Assembly: GCA_938017765.1 (NCBI GenBank)
Contig: CALIJH010000068.1
Location: 1 to 50,763 of the forward strand
Length of the DNA stretch: 50,763 nt
Direction of reading: 5' to 3'
Origin: an uncultured Leptotrichia sp.
GTDB lineage: Bacteria > Fusobacteriota > Fusobacteriia > Fusobacteriales > Leptotrichiaceae
Made by a program: the position numbers and the translations under genes. Below are positions 31,340-39,246 of this stretch, in pieces. Each line of letters begins with the position of its first letter. The stretch's first letter is position 1. Below the pieces are notes generated by a model that worked only from the letters and a program-made list of their open reading frames with translations, searched no databases and was not told the origin of the DNA.

Positions 31340-31573
31340 ATGAAAACAAAAAAAGTAATTTTAACAATTCTATTGGGGGGAGTTATTTTATCATTGCCTT
31401 TGGCAGGAGCCGTAAAAAAGACTACAAAATCTTCAAGCAGTTCATCAAGTGTAAAATTCAAAAGCTGTAAAGAAGCAAGAGCAGCTGGGTATTCTGATAT
31501 GAAGAAAGGAGAGCCGGGATACAGTTCAAAACTTGATAGAGACGGTGACGGAATTGCCTGTGAGTCAAAATAG
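31340..31573 (+). CDS. Secreted protein with Excalibur calcium-binding domain
   Basis: A 77-residue protein. Residues 1-24 are a signal peptide (KKVILTILLGGVILSLPLAG). After a Ser-rich linker comes an Excalibur domain (about 41-75): FKSCKEARAAGYSDMKKGEP then the calcium-loop DRDGDGIACE, with the usual cysteine pair. Excalibur domains occur on extracellular proteins, often beside nucleases; here it is alone. GGAGG precedes the ATG. Lies in the lysogenic expression zone, so it may alter the host surface. Confidence 0.85.
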   Translation: MKTKKVILTILLGGVILSLPLAGAVKKTTKSSSSSSSVKFKSCKEARAAGYSDMKKGEPGYSSKLDRDGDGIACESK

Positions 31574-31615
31574 CCTTTAAAATTAAAAGGCCCTACGCAA
31601 TATACAATAGGACCT

Positions 31616-31657
31616 TGTGATATACTCAATATATCTAAGCAATATAAGTATATCACA
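31616..31657. repeat. 11-bp inverted repeat ahead of the integrase
   Basis: TGTGATATACT (31616-31626) and its exact complement AGTATATCACA (31647-31657) flank a 20-base spacer, 46 bases before the integrase start. Could be a hairpin in the integrase leader, a regulator site or arm-type integrase sites. Confidence 0.6.
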
Positions 31658-31702
31658 CTATTTTATAATATACAAATTTTTTTATAGGAGTGTGATTTTT
31701 TT

Positions 31703-32734
31703 ATGAGAAATCCAAATGGCTATGGGAGTGTAGTCAAATTAAGTGGAAACAGGAGAAAACAATTTGCAATAAGGATTACTGTTGGTTTTGATAAAAATGG
31801 AAAGCAAATCTATGATTATTTAGATTATTTTTCTGATAGAAAAGAAGCTTTATATCAGTTATCATTATATAATCAAAATCCCTATAATATTAATCTTAAA
31901 TCTCTTACTCTTAAAGATGTTTTTCAAAGATTCTATGATACTAAAAAAAATTCCGGATTATTAGAAAAAACTTTATCAGATTATAAGATGAGATTTAAAA
32001 AATTGGCTCCTCTCCACAATACAAAAATAATCAATATAAAAACTATACAACTTCAAACATTATTTGATAATTTTGAAAAAGAAAGTCCTTCATACATTAG
32101 ATCAATAAAAGGAACTGCAAAACTAATATTTGATTATGCTTTAAAACTTGATATAATTGATAAAAATTACGCAAGTTTTATAGTAACAAAAAAAGGAGAG
32201 AACGTCAGAAAAAATACTATTTTTACTGAAGAAGAACAAAAAAAATTATGGGATAATGTCGGAATAATTCCGGGAGCTGATATAATTTTAGTTTTAATTT
32301 ATACAGGATTTAGAATTCAGGAATTATTATCGATAAAAAAAGAGAATGTAGATCTTGAAAATTGGACTATAAAAGGCGGTATAAAAACAAGAGCTGGAAA
32401 AAATAGAATTGTACCTATTCACGAGCGAATAAAACATTTAATTATAAACTTTTTTAACAATCCAACAAAATTTTTACTGCCAAATCCTGATTGTACAACA
32501 CATATGCAATATATGACATTTAGAAATTCTATGTTTATTCCTTGCATGGAAAAAATTGGCTCAAAACATTATATACATGACACACGATATACTTTTGCAA
32601 CAATGATAATGGAAGCAAGTCAGGATAAAGTTTCTATAAAAAAACTTATAGGGCATTCTAATATTACTATGACAGAAAAATATACTATTACCAATATTGA
32701 AAAAATGAGAAAAGAAATAAATAAACTAAATTAA
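31703..32734 (+). CDS. int: Tyrosine-type phage integrase
   Basis: A 343-residue site-specific recombinase. The N-terminal 65 residues are an arm-binding domain (RNPNGYGSVVKLSGNRRKQF), then a SAM-like core-binding domain, then the catalytic domain with Arg204 (TGFRIQELL), HxxR at 292-295 (HDTR), His318 (LIGHSN) and the nucleophile Tyr327 (EKYT). All catalytic residues are present. Position at the prophage end, next to a CRISPR array, implies attR lies just to the right. Confidence 0.95.
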   Translation: MRNPNGYGSVVKLSGNRRKQFAIRITVGFDKNGKQIYDYLDYFSDRKEALYQLSLYNQNPYNINLKSLTLKDVFQRFYDTKKNSGLLEKTLSDYKMRFKKLAPLHNTKIINIKTIQLQTLFDNFEKESPSYIRSIKGTAKLIFDYALKLDIIDKNYASFIVTKKGENVRKNTIFTEEEQKKLWDNVGIIPGADIILVLIYTGFRIQELLSIKKENVDLENWTIKGGIKTRAGKNRIVPIHERIKHLIINFFNNPTKFLLPNPDCTTHMQYMTFRNSMFIPCMEKIGSKHYIHDTRYTFATMIMEASQDKVSIKKLIGHSNITMTEKYTITNIEKMRKEINKLN

Positions 32735-32738
32735 ATGT

Positions 32739-32756
32739 AACTACTAAAAAGTAGTT
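32739..32756 (+). terminator. Terminator after the integrase
   Basis: AACTACT / AGTAGTT with a 4-base loop, followed by ATATTTT; starts 4 bases after the integrase stop. T-run is short. Confidence 0.6.
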
Positions 32757-32900
32757 ATATTTTGTGTATTGTTTGTATATTATGTATATAAATACAGGCA
32801 TATAGACACATACATTTAACCTTGAATTAATTTTTATAATTTGTTTAAAGTCAATAAAAATAATACTTCTATTCAATTCTAATATAATATATCTAATCAT
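32757..32900. other. Gap between integrase and CRISPR array
   Basis: AT-rich, no convincing frame. The prophage right junction (attR) should be here, but the core cannot be named without the left end. Confidence 0.5.
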
Positions 32901-33255
32901 ATTCACATTATAAAATATTCTATTAATACAAAATGGACAGATTATCACTCCTGTAGGTTCTTCTGCATTTACATTATAAAATATTCTATTAATACCTTTT
33001 TTAAATTGATATGGTATACTATTAATGTAGAATTTACATTATAAAATATTCTATTAATACGATAAACTCACAGAAACTGAGATTGATTATCTTCTGATTT
33101 ACATTATAAAATATTCTATTAATACAGAGCAGATGTAGCAGCAGCAGGAATATTTATCGCATTTACATTACAAAATATTCTATTAATACTTCCTGAACAA
33201 GGGGTAGTCATAGGCTGCCCTATGCGATTTACATTACAAAATATTCTATTAATAC
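32901..33255 (-). CRISPR. CRISPR array, six 29-nt repeats and five spacers (I-B-like repeat)
   Basis: Repeats at 32901-32929, 32967-32995, 33032-33060, 33097-33125, 33161-33189 and 33227-33255; spacers of 37, 36, 36, 35 and 37 nt. On the plus strand each repeat begins ATTTACATTA and ends TTCTATTAATAC. Its complement begins GTATTAATAG and ends ATGTAAAT, the form of type I-B repeats such as those of Clostridioides difficile, so crRNA should be read leftward with the leader at the right. The leftmost repeat has one C change (trailer end); the two rightmost share a T to C change. No cas genes nearby. No spacer matches the window by eye. Confidence 0.93.
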
Positions 33256-33488
33256 AGTGTCCAAATTTCTTCAATAAATATAATAACAAATTTATCAAAA
33301 TTTGTCGATTAATTTTTATTCTTATTTTTAATCTTGTTCTTTATGATAAAAATTTTTTGAATATTCTTTTTTTTCAATAAAATAAGTACTCAAAAATTTC
33401 TGTCGAGCTCCAGGTTTTTTTCTATTATTTAAGTTCGACAGATTTTTAGCATTTTATAATATAGATTTTTATTTAGAATATTTCTTTG
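33256..33488. promoter_or_regulatory. Leader-like region with two inverted copies of a TCGACAGA motif
   Basis: CTCGACAGAAATTTTTGAG on the minus strand (33389-33407) points toward the intact array; GTTCGACAGATTTTTAG on the plus strand (33433-33449) points toward the decayed repeats. The region is AT-rich and gene-free, as leaders are. The two copies form a dyad around 33408-33432. Confidence 0.5.
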
Positions 33489-33647
33489 GATTATTAAAAT
33501 CAGAAATATTTTATAAACACAACAACATCAGAATGGTACAAGTATCGATATTAAAATCGCTAAAATAGAAGTGTTTTATAAACAGAAAGAAAAGTACAAA
33601 ACTCAAATAAAAATGAAATAAAAGAAAAAAGTATAATTTTATAAACA
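33489..33647 (+). repeat. Decayed repeat group E (CRISPR-like, opposite orientation)
   Basis: Three degenerate copies end in TTTTATAAACA at 33519, 33584 and 33647 (65 and 63 nt apart). The best, near 33489-33519, contains AAATATTTTATAAACA, like the complement of the intact repeat (AATATTTTATAATGTA). A weaker fourth copy may sit near 33690-33720. Confidence 0.45.
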
Positions 33648-33785
33648 GCTGAAGATTAAAAAAATGATATAGATAATAAAACGAAGCAATTAATATCTGA
33701 AAATTATTTGATTTCAAACTACAAAAATAATATAGATAAAGAAAAAACTAAAAGGATTAACTCCTGCTTTTACAGAGGTCAATCC

Positions 33786-34008
33786 TTATTAGTGTATAAG
33801 TGTTCTTTAGAGTGCTACTAAATTAGCTTTATTCTGAAAAAGTATTATCCTTATCAGTTATAAATATTCTTTAGAGATTCAGAATAGTAGAAAAATATAA
33901 TACATAATTCCATATTATCAACATATAAATATTCTTTAATAACAACTATTTTAGCTTGTTCTGCCTGTTTTTCTATAGTCTGTATATATGATGAATGTTC
34001 CTCAATGA
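33786..34008 (-). repeat. Decayed repeat group D (CRISPR-like, same orientation as the array)
   Basis: Copies start near 33786, 33851, 33915 and 33979 (steps 65, 64, 64 nt). The middle two contain TATAAATATTCTTTA, close to TATAAAATATTCTATTA of the intact repeat. The first two share more than 20 of 29 bases with each other. Spacing equals that of the intact array. No gene overlaps them. Confidence 0.5.
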
Positions 34009-34108
34009 CATCTATTTTAGGAATAGACGCATAGAAACATACATATTATCCGAATGATCAGTAAGTTAAATTAAAAATTCATCCATTTTCTGGAATTAAT
34101 ACAAAAAA

Positions 34109-35299
34109 TTATTCTTCTCCTTTAAAAAATTTTTTCATTTTATCTATAAAGGAATTTGATTCCTTATAATTTTTCTTTCCTAAAGTTTCTTCAAATTCTC
34201 TAAGAGCTTTTTTCTGTTTCTCTGTAAGATTTGTTGGAGTTTCTATTTTGATTTCTATTATTTCAGAACCTCTTTTTTGCGTTCCTGAAATCATTATTCC
34301 CTCATCTTTTAATTTGAGAAGTTTTCCATTTTGAGTCCCCTCTGCAACTTTTATTTTAGTTTTTCCTTTAAGAGTAGGAACTTCCACTTCTCCACCAAGA
34401 ATAGCCGTCGTTATTCCTATAGGCACTTCACAGTAAATATCATATCCATGTCTTTTAAATATAGGGTGTTCTTTTACAGTAATGAATAGATACAGGTCCC
34501 CAAAAATCCCGTTATTTCCTCCTGCATCTCCTCCGTCTCTGACGATTAATCTTTGACCTGTTTCTACACCTGACGGTATTCTTACTTTTCTTGTTACAGT
34601 TTCTTTTTCTATTCCTGTACCATGACAAGTTGAACATTCTTTTTCAGGAATTTTTCCTGTACCATGACATTTATCACATTCATGAACAACTGTCTGTATC
34701 CCGAATATTGACTTCTGTTGAGTTCTTATCTGTCCGGAACCGTTACATTTATCACATGTTTTCATATTATGTCCCGGTTCTGCCCCGGAACCGCCACATG
34801 TTTTACATTTTCCTTTTCTTTTATATTTGATTTCTTTTTCCACTCCAAATGCGGCTTCTTCCAGTGTTAGAGTAAGATTGTATCTCAAATCCGCTCCCTC
34901 TTTCACTCTTGGTCCCTGGCTTCTGCTACTTCTTCCTCCACCAAAAAAGTCTCCAAAAATATCTCCTAAATTTATATCTTCAAAACCGCCAAAACCTTCA
35001 GAACTGAAGCCTCCAAATCCTCCAAAACCGCCTTGACCGAAGCCACTCTGTCCACCATTTTCAAATGCTGCATGCCCATACTGGTCATAAGCTGCCTTTT
35101 TTTGAGAATCTGACAATATTTCATATGCCTCATTTATTTCTTTAAATTTTTCTTCGGCATCTTTTTTTTCAGCTTCAGATGAACTGGAGAATTTATCAGG
35201 GTGATATTTCATGGCAGCTTTTCTGTATGCCTTTTTTATTTCCTGTTCACTTGCATTTTTAGATATTCCCAATATTTCATAATAATCTCTTTTTGCCAT
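34109..35299 (-). CDS. dnaJ: Chaperone DnaJ
   Basis: A 396-residue Hsp40 co-chaperone that stimulates DnaK. J domain residues 1-70 with the HPD triad in MKYHPDK; Gly/Phe-rich linker 75-125; four zinc motifs CKTCGGSG, CDKCNGSG, CDKCHGTG and CSTCHGTG (about 160-225); then the client-binding C-terminal domains. All elements are intact. ATG 35299 has no clear ribosome site, unlike its neighbours. It follows the LacX-like gene by 157 bases of AT-rich sequence, so probably has its own promoter. Confidence 0.98.
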   Translation of the reverse strand: MAKRDYYEILGISKNASEQEIKKAYRKAAMKYHPDKFSSSSEAEKKDAEEKFKEINEAYEILSDSQKKAAYDQYGHAAFENGGQSGFGQGGFGGFGGFSSEGFGGFEDINLGDIFGDFFGGGRSSRSQGPRVKEGADLRYNLTLTLEEAAFGVEKEIKYKRKGKCKTCGGSGAEPGHNMKTCDKCNGSGQIRTQQKSIFGIQTVVHECDKCHGTGKIPEKECSTCHGTGIEKETVTRKVRIPSGVETGQRLIVRDGGDAGGNNGIFGDLYLFITVKEHPIFKRHGYDIYCEVPIGITTAILGGEVEVPTLKGKTKIKVAEGTQNGKLLKLKDEGIMISGTQKRGSEIIEIKIETPTNLTEKQKKALREFEETLGKKNYKESNSFIDKMKKFFKGEE

Positions 35300-35312
35300 T
35301 TTTTAATGGAAT

Positions 35313-35431
35313 TGTTTTAAAAGTAGTAAAATATTTATAAAATATATGAAAAATATATTTACTCATATTTATTTATATTTACTTATATTTATTCATATTA
35401 CTTTTATAATAACTCTTAGACTTTTAAAACA
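35313..35431. repeat. 12-bp inverted repeat flanking AT-rich tandem sequence
   Basis: TGTTTTAAAAGT (35313-35324) and ACTTTTAAAACA (35420-35431) are exact complements, 95 bases apart. Between them is a run of short repeats of the ATATTTATT type. Lies between dnaJ and the LacX-like gene. Confidence 0.55.
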
Positions 35432-35456
35432 GCCCCTCCTCCTTTCTTTATAGCAT

Positions 35457-36332
35457 TTATAATGACCCTGTTATCAGCAGTTTTGCTGTAAAATTATTAT
35501 TTTCAGATAATTTTATAATTCCCTCTTTTTCTTCAAGTTTACCGCTACAGCTTTCAAAATCTGTTATTCCGAACCATGGTTCTATACAGACAAAAGGTGC
35601 AGCGTGCTTACTCCAGAATGCTATATAAGGAAAATTTTCATAATTTACCGATATTTTTTTATCTGTCTTATCACATTTTATAGTTACTTTATTTGATTTC
35701 AGATTTTTGAATATTATAGCATCATCATCAAATATTGTTTCATTTAGTCTTATTATTTTTTCATTTTTCAAATAATCTTGTTTTTCGTTTAAAACACAAG
35801 CGTTTACTAACTTATATATTTGTGCTGTTTCCTCTTTTTCAAATTCAAGAAAATAATCATTCAATTTTATATTCTCATTAAGTTTTAATGCAAAAGCCGG
35901 ATGTGCTCCCAATGAAAAATACATTTCTCCGGCATTTTTATTTATAACTTCATATTTTATTTCAAGAGTATCCCCGTTTATTATATATGTCAAAAATAAA
36001 TCAAATTTAAAAGGATATTTTTTCAATGTTTCTTCATTTGAAGAAAACTTGAATTTTAAAAAATTTTCTCCTTTTTCGATTAAATCGAAATTGTTGTCCC
36101 TTGCAAAACCATGTCTTGTACTTATTTCATACTCTTTCCCGTCAAAAGTATATTTCCCGCTCTTTAATATTCCCACAAAAGGAAATAATACGGGGGAACT
36201 GCCTCCCCAAAATTCAGGATTTCTTTCCCAAATAAATTCTTCTCCGTTTATTTTATAGCTGTATAATTCAGCTCCTTTTGTAAATACTCCTATTTCAACA
36301 TTTCCGTATTTTAAAACCGTCGTATTTTTCAT
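35457..36332 (-). CDS. LacX-like aldose 1-epimerase family protein
   Basis: A 291-residue galactose-mutarotase-fold protein. FPFVGILKSGKYTFDGKEYE (about 52-71), TRHGFARDN (catalytic-type His) and FSLGAHPAFALKL (second conserved His) are the family motifs; PFVCIEPWFGITDFE is typical of the LacX group. The enzyme would interconvert sugar anomers; the exact sugar is unknown. AGAGGATG precedes the ATG. It is inserted between dnaK and dnaJ, separated from dnaK by a terminator. Confidence 0.88.
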   Translation of the reverse strand: MKNTTVLKYGNVEIGVFTKGAELYSYKINGEEFIWERNPEFWGGSSPVLFPFVGILKSGKYTFDGKEYEISTRHGFARDNNFDLIEKGENFLKFKFSSNEETLKKYPFKFDLFLTYIINGDTLEIKYEVINKNAGEMYFSLGAHPAFALKLNENIKLNDYFLEFEKEETAQIYKLVNACVLNEKQDYLKNEKIIRLNETIFDDDAIIFKNLKSNKVTIKCDKTDKKISVNYENFPYIAFWSKHAAPFVCIEPWFGITDFESCSGKLEEKEGIIKLSENNNFTAKLLITGSL

Positions 36333-36376
36333 TGTACATCCTCTTCTTATAAATTTTTTCTTATAAATTACGAAAA

Positions 36377-36410
36377 GAATAGAGAATTAATTTTTTAAAT
36401 TTCTCTATTC
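36377..36410 (-). terminator. Terminator downstream of dnaK
   Basis: GAATAGAGAA / TTCTCTATTC, 10-bp perfect stem, 14-base loop, followed by TTTTC on the minus strand. It separates the hrcA-grpE-dnaK operon from the LacX-like gene. The remaining 36411-36628 is AT-rich with no gene. Confidence 0.7.
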
Positions 36411-36628
36411 CCTTCTCTATCTTTATTTCTATATTTTTTGATTTTCAAAATCAGTTTTTAAAAAACGAACTATTCATTAAATCTTTTAAATAACTATCAC
36501 AAATACAGTTAATCATTAATTATATTTACTCTATCCATATTTCCTATATTTTCAACAATTATTGTAGATATAATTAATATCCGTCCATTGCTAAGATTGC
36601 TGTTCGGTATTAAACTTTTTAAATCTTA

Positions 36629-38464
36629 TTAATCTACAACTTCTGCATCCTGAACATCATCATTGTTTCCGGAATTTCCTGCATCCTGATTATTATCCCC
36701 TCCGGTATTTTGATTAGCCTGTGCCTGAGCTTGTGCATCCTGATATAGTCTTGTCGCAAATCCTTGAGATGCTTTGGATAACTCTTCGATATTTTTTCTT
36801 ATTTCATCTAAATTATCGGAATCTTTTACTTTTTTCAGTTCTTCTATCGCTTTTTCTATATCAGCTTTTTCTGTTCCCTGCAATTTATCACCATTTTCAG
36901 AAATTGTCTTTTCTGTAGCCAGTATTAGCTGGTCAGCCTGATTTCTTGCTTCTACTAATTCTTTAAATTTAGCATCTTCCGCTTCATGAGCTTCGGCATC
37001 TCTTTTCATTTTTTCAATATCATCTTTGGATAAATTGGATGAACCTGAAATTGTTACCTGATTTTCTTTTCCTGTTCCTAAATCTTTAGCAGAAACGTGA
37101 ACTATTCCATTTGCGTCAATGTCAAATGTTACTTCTATCTGAGGCACTCCTCTTGGAGCGGCAGGTATTCCTTCAAGGTTAAATTCTCCTAATTTATGGT
37201 TATCGGCAGCTTTTGCTCTTTCTCCCTGTAATACTACTATTGACACAGCAGGCTGATTATCGGCAGCTGTAGAGAATACTTGAGATTTTTTGACAGGTAC
37301 TGTAGTATTTCTTTCTATTATTTTAGTAAATACTCCTCCTAATGTTTCAATTCCCAATGATAATGGAGTTACATCAAGCAATAATACATCTTTAACATCT
37401 CCCATTAAAATTCCGCCTTGTATTGCTGCTCCAGCTGCAACCACTTCATCAGGGTTTATACCTTTGTTAGGCTCTTTTCCAAAGTAGGATTTTACCCATT
37501 CCTGAACGGCAGGTATTCTTGTAGAACCTCCTACTAACAATATTTCATTAATTTCATTAGGACTCAAGTTTGCATCTTCTAAAGCCTGTTTTACAGGTCC
37601 TTTAGTTGCTTCAACCAAATCTTTTGTCAATTCATCAAATGCCGCTCTTGTAAGTTTTTTCTCCAAATGTTTTGGACCTGTAGCGTCCATTGTAATAAAC
37701 GGTAATGAAATCGAAGTTTCCAATGTTGTGGATAACTTTTTCTTAGCATCTTCTGCCGCATCTTTCAATCTTTGTATTGCCATTTTATCATTTCTTAAAT
37801 CTATTCCTGTTTCTTTTTTAAATTCATCTGCTAACCAGTCTATTATTTTCTGGTCAAAGTTATCTCCTCCAAGGTGATTGTTTCCTGAAGTGGATATAAC
37901 TTCTACTACTCCGTCTCCTATTTCAAGTACGGAAACGTCAAATGTTCCTCCACCTAAGTCAAATACAAGTACCTTTTCTTCTTTCTTTTTATCCAATCCA
38001 TAAGATAATGCCGCTGCTGTAGGTTCATTTATTATTCTTTTTACTGTAAGCCCTGCAATTTCTCCTGCGTCTTTTGTAGCCTGTCTCTGTGCATCCGTAA
38101 AATATGCAGGAACTGTGATTACAGCTTCCTTAACTTCTTCCCCTAAATATGCTTCAGCATCTTTTTTCAGTTTTTTTAGTATCATCGCTGAAATTTCCTG
38201 TGGTGTATAATTTTTTCCGTTTATATTTACCTTGTAATCAGACCCCATTTGTGTCTTTATTGAAATTACTGTAGAATCAGGATTTGTGATTGCCTGTCTT
38301 TTAGCAATTTCTCCTACTATTATTTCTCCATTTTCCTTAATGTTTACGACTGACGGTGTAGTTCTTCCTCCGTCCGAATTTGGTATTATTGCAAAGTTTC
38401 CACCTTCCATTACTGCCACACAGCTGTTTGTTGTTCCTAAATCTATTCCTATTATTTTACTCAT
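36629..38464 (-). CDS. dnaK: Chaperone DnaK (Hsp70)
   Basis: A 611-residue Hsp70. N-terminal ATPase domain with IIGIDLGTTNSCVAVMEGG, the phosphate loop DLGGGTFDVSVLEIGDG and LVGGSTRIPAVQEWV; linker LLLDVTPLSLGIETLGG; substrate-binding domain; C-terminal lid ending in a Gln/Asn-rich acidic tail. I start at the ATG giving MSKIIGIDLG, as in homologues, rather than three codons upstream. It folds client proteins in the cytoplasm with DnaJ and GrpE and is under HrcA/CIRCE control. Confidence 0.98.
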   Translation of the reverse strand: MSKIIGIDLGTTNSCVAVMEGGNFAIIPNSDGGRTTPSVVNIKENGEIIVGEIAKRQAITNPDSTVISIKTQMGSDYKVNINGKNYTPQEISAMILKKLKKDAEAYLGEEVKEAVITVPAYFTDAQRQATKDAGEIAGLTVKRIINEPTAAALSYGLDKKKEEKVLVFDLGGGTFDVSVLEIGDGVVEVISTSGNNHLGGDNFDQKIIDWLADEFKKETGIDLRNDKMAIQRLKDAAEDAKKKLSTTLETSISLPFITMDATGPKHLEKKLTRAAFDELTKDLVEATKGPVKQALEDANLSPNEINEILLVGGSTRIPAVQEWVKSYFGKEPNKGINPDEVVAAGAAIQGGILMGDVKDVLLLDVTPLSLGIETLGGVFTKIIERNTTVPVKKSQVFSTAADNQPAVSIVVLQGERAKAADNHKLGEFNLEGIPAAPRGVPQIEVTFDIDANGIVHVSAKDLGTGKENQVTISGSSNLSKDDIEKMKRDAEAHEAEDAKFKELVEARNQADQLILATEKTISENGDKLQGTEKADIEKAIEELKKVKDSDNLDEIRKNIEELSKASQGFATRLYQDAQAQAQANQNTGGDNNQDAGNSGNNDDVQDAEVVD

Positions 38465-38583
38465 ATTTATCATTCTCCTTAATTTTTAATTTTTATTTTA
38501 TATATAAATTTAACAAATTAACAATTTATTACTTAATCAATATATTATTAATACATTATATAAAAGTTATATCAACTTTTTAA

Positions 38584-39207
38584 CTATTTCTTATTGACTG
38601 TTACCATTGCCGGTCTTATTACTTTCCCTTTCAGCTTATATCCTTTCTGAAATACCTGAACAATAGCATCATTTTCCAGTTCTTCTTTCTGTTCAGTCAT
38701 CATAGCCTGATGTTCATAAGGGTCAAAATTTTTACCGTCTGTTTCTATTTCCTCCACTCCTTCTTCTTTTAGAAGATATTTTAGATTATTTAATATCATA
38801 TTTACACCTTCTATTAAAGAATCGAAGTTTTTAGTTTCTTTTGAGGCGTCTACAGCTCTTTCCAGATTATCTATATTATCCAGCAGTTTTATAATTATAT
38901 CTTCAGAAGCATATTTTTTCATTTCTGAAACTTCCGCTTCTTTTCTTTTAGTAAAATTCTGAAATTCAGCTAATTTTCTTGTATAGGAATTTTTCCATTC
39001 CTGAAGCTCCAATTCCAGTTTTTTTATTCTCATTTCAGGGGTTTCAACTTCTTCCTTATTTCCCTCATTTTTTTTGGAAGCTTCATTTTCACATTCGCAT
39101 TTTTTATCCTCGTCAAGGTTATTCATATCAGCTCTTTCATCGTTCTTTTCCTGAAATTCTTCGGTTTTTTCTTCAGCCAACTCATTTTCATAATCTTTTT
39201 CAGACAT
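38584..39207 (-). CDS. grpE: Nucleotide exchange factor GrpE
   Basis: A 207-residue exchange factor for DnaK. Residues 1-60 are acidic and disordered (EKTEEFQEKNDERADMNNLD); a long coiled coil (RIKKLELELQEWKNSYTRKL) follows; the C-terminal beta domain has EHQAMMTEQKEELENDAIVQ then VFQKGYKLKGKVIRPAMVTV, the standard ending. GGAG is about 13 bases from the ATG. Located between hrcA and dnaK. Confidence 0.97.
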   Translation of the reverse strand: MSEKDYENELAEEKTEEFQEKNDERADMNNLDEDKKCECENEASKKNEGNKEEVETPEMRIKKLELELQEWKNSYTRKLAEFQNFTKRKEAEVSEMKKYASEDIIIKLLDNIDNLERAVDASKETKNFDSLIEGVNMILNNLKYLLKEEGVEEIETDGKNFDPYEHQAMMTEQKEELENDAIVQVFQKGYKLKGKVIRPAMVTVNKK

Positions 39208-39246
39208 TTTTTATACTCATCTCCTTTACTTTAAATTATTTACGAA

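Larger units (their letters stand above)
1..32757. mobile_element. Prophage (contractile-tailed, HK97-type head), left end outside the window
   Basis: The span runs from a partial endolysin at the left edge to a tyrosine integrase and its terminator at the right. The modules are in standard order: lysis and tail fibre, baseplate, tail, head, terminase, late control, replication, immunity, integrase. Tail genes match the PBSX/Xkd type (sheath, tube, XkdN-like chaperone, gp47- and gp48-like baseplate), so the virion is predicted to be a myovirus. No att core can be named because the left junction is not in the window; the right junction should lie between the integrase terminator and the CRISPR array at 32901. 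One amber codon and three homopolymer frameshifts suggest either decay or base-calling errors. Confidence 0.93.

Noticed and set aside
32757..32900. tRNA gene as integration target
   Set aside because: No cloverleaf or CCA-like end seen beside the integrase; integration target remains unknown.
32688..32948. 86-codon minus-strand frame spanning the integrase 3' end and the first CRISPR repeat
   Set aside because: Crosses terminator, gap and repeat; low-complexity composition.
32930..33226. Self-targeting of the prophage by the CRISPR spacers
   Set aside because: By eye none of the five spacers matches the prophage in this window; spacer 1 only resembles tail-fibre style at protein level.
33511..33717. 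68-codon minus-strand frame in the region right of the CRISPR array
   Set aside because: Phe/Leu/Tyr-rich random AT frame, no ribosome site, overlaps the decayed repeats.
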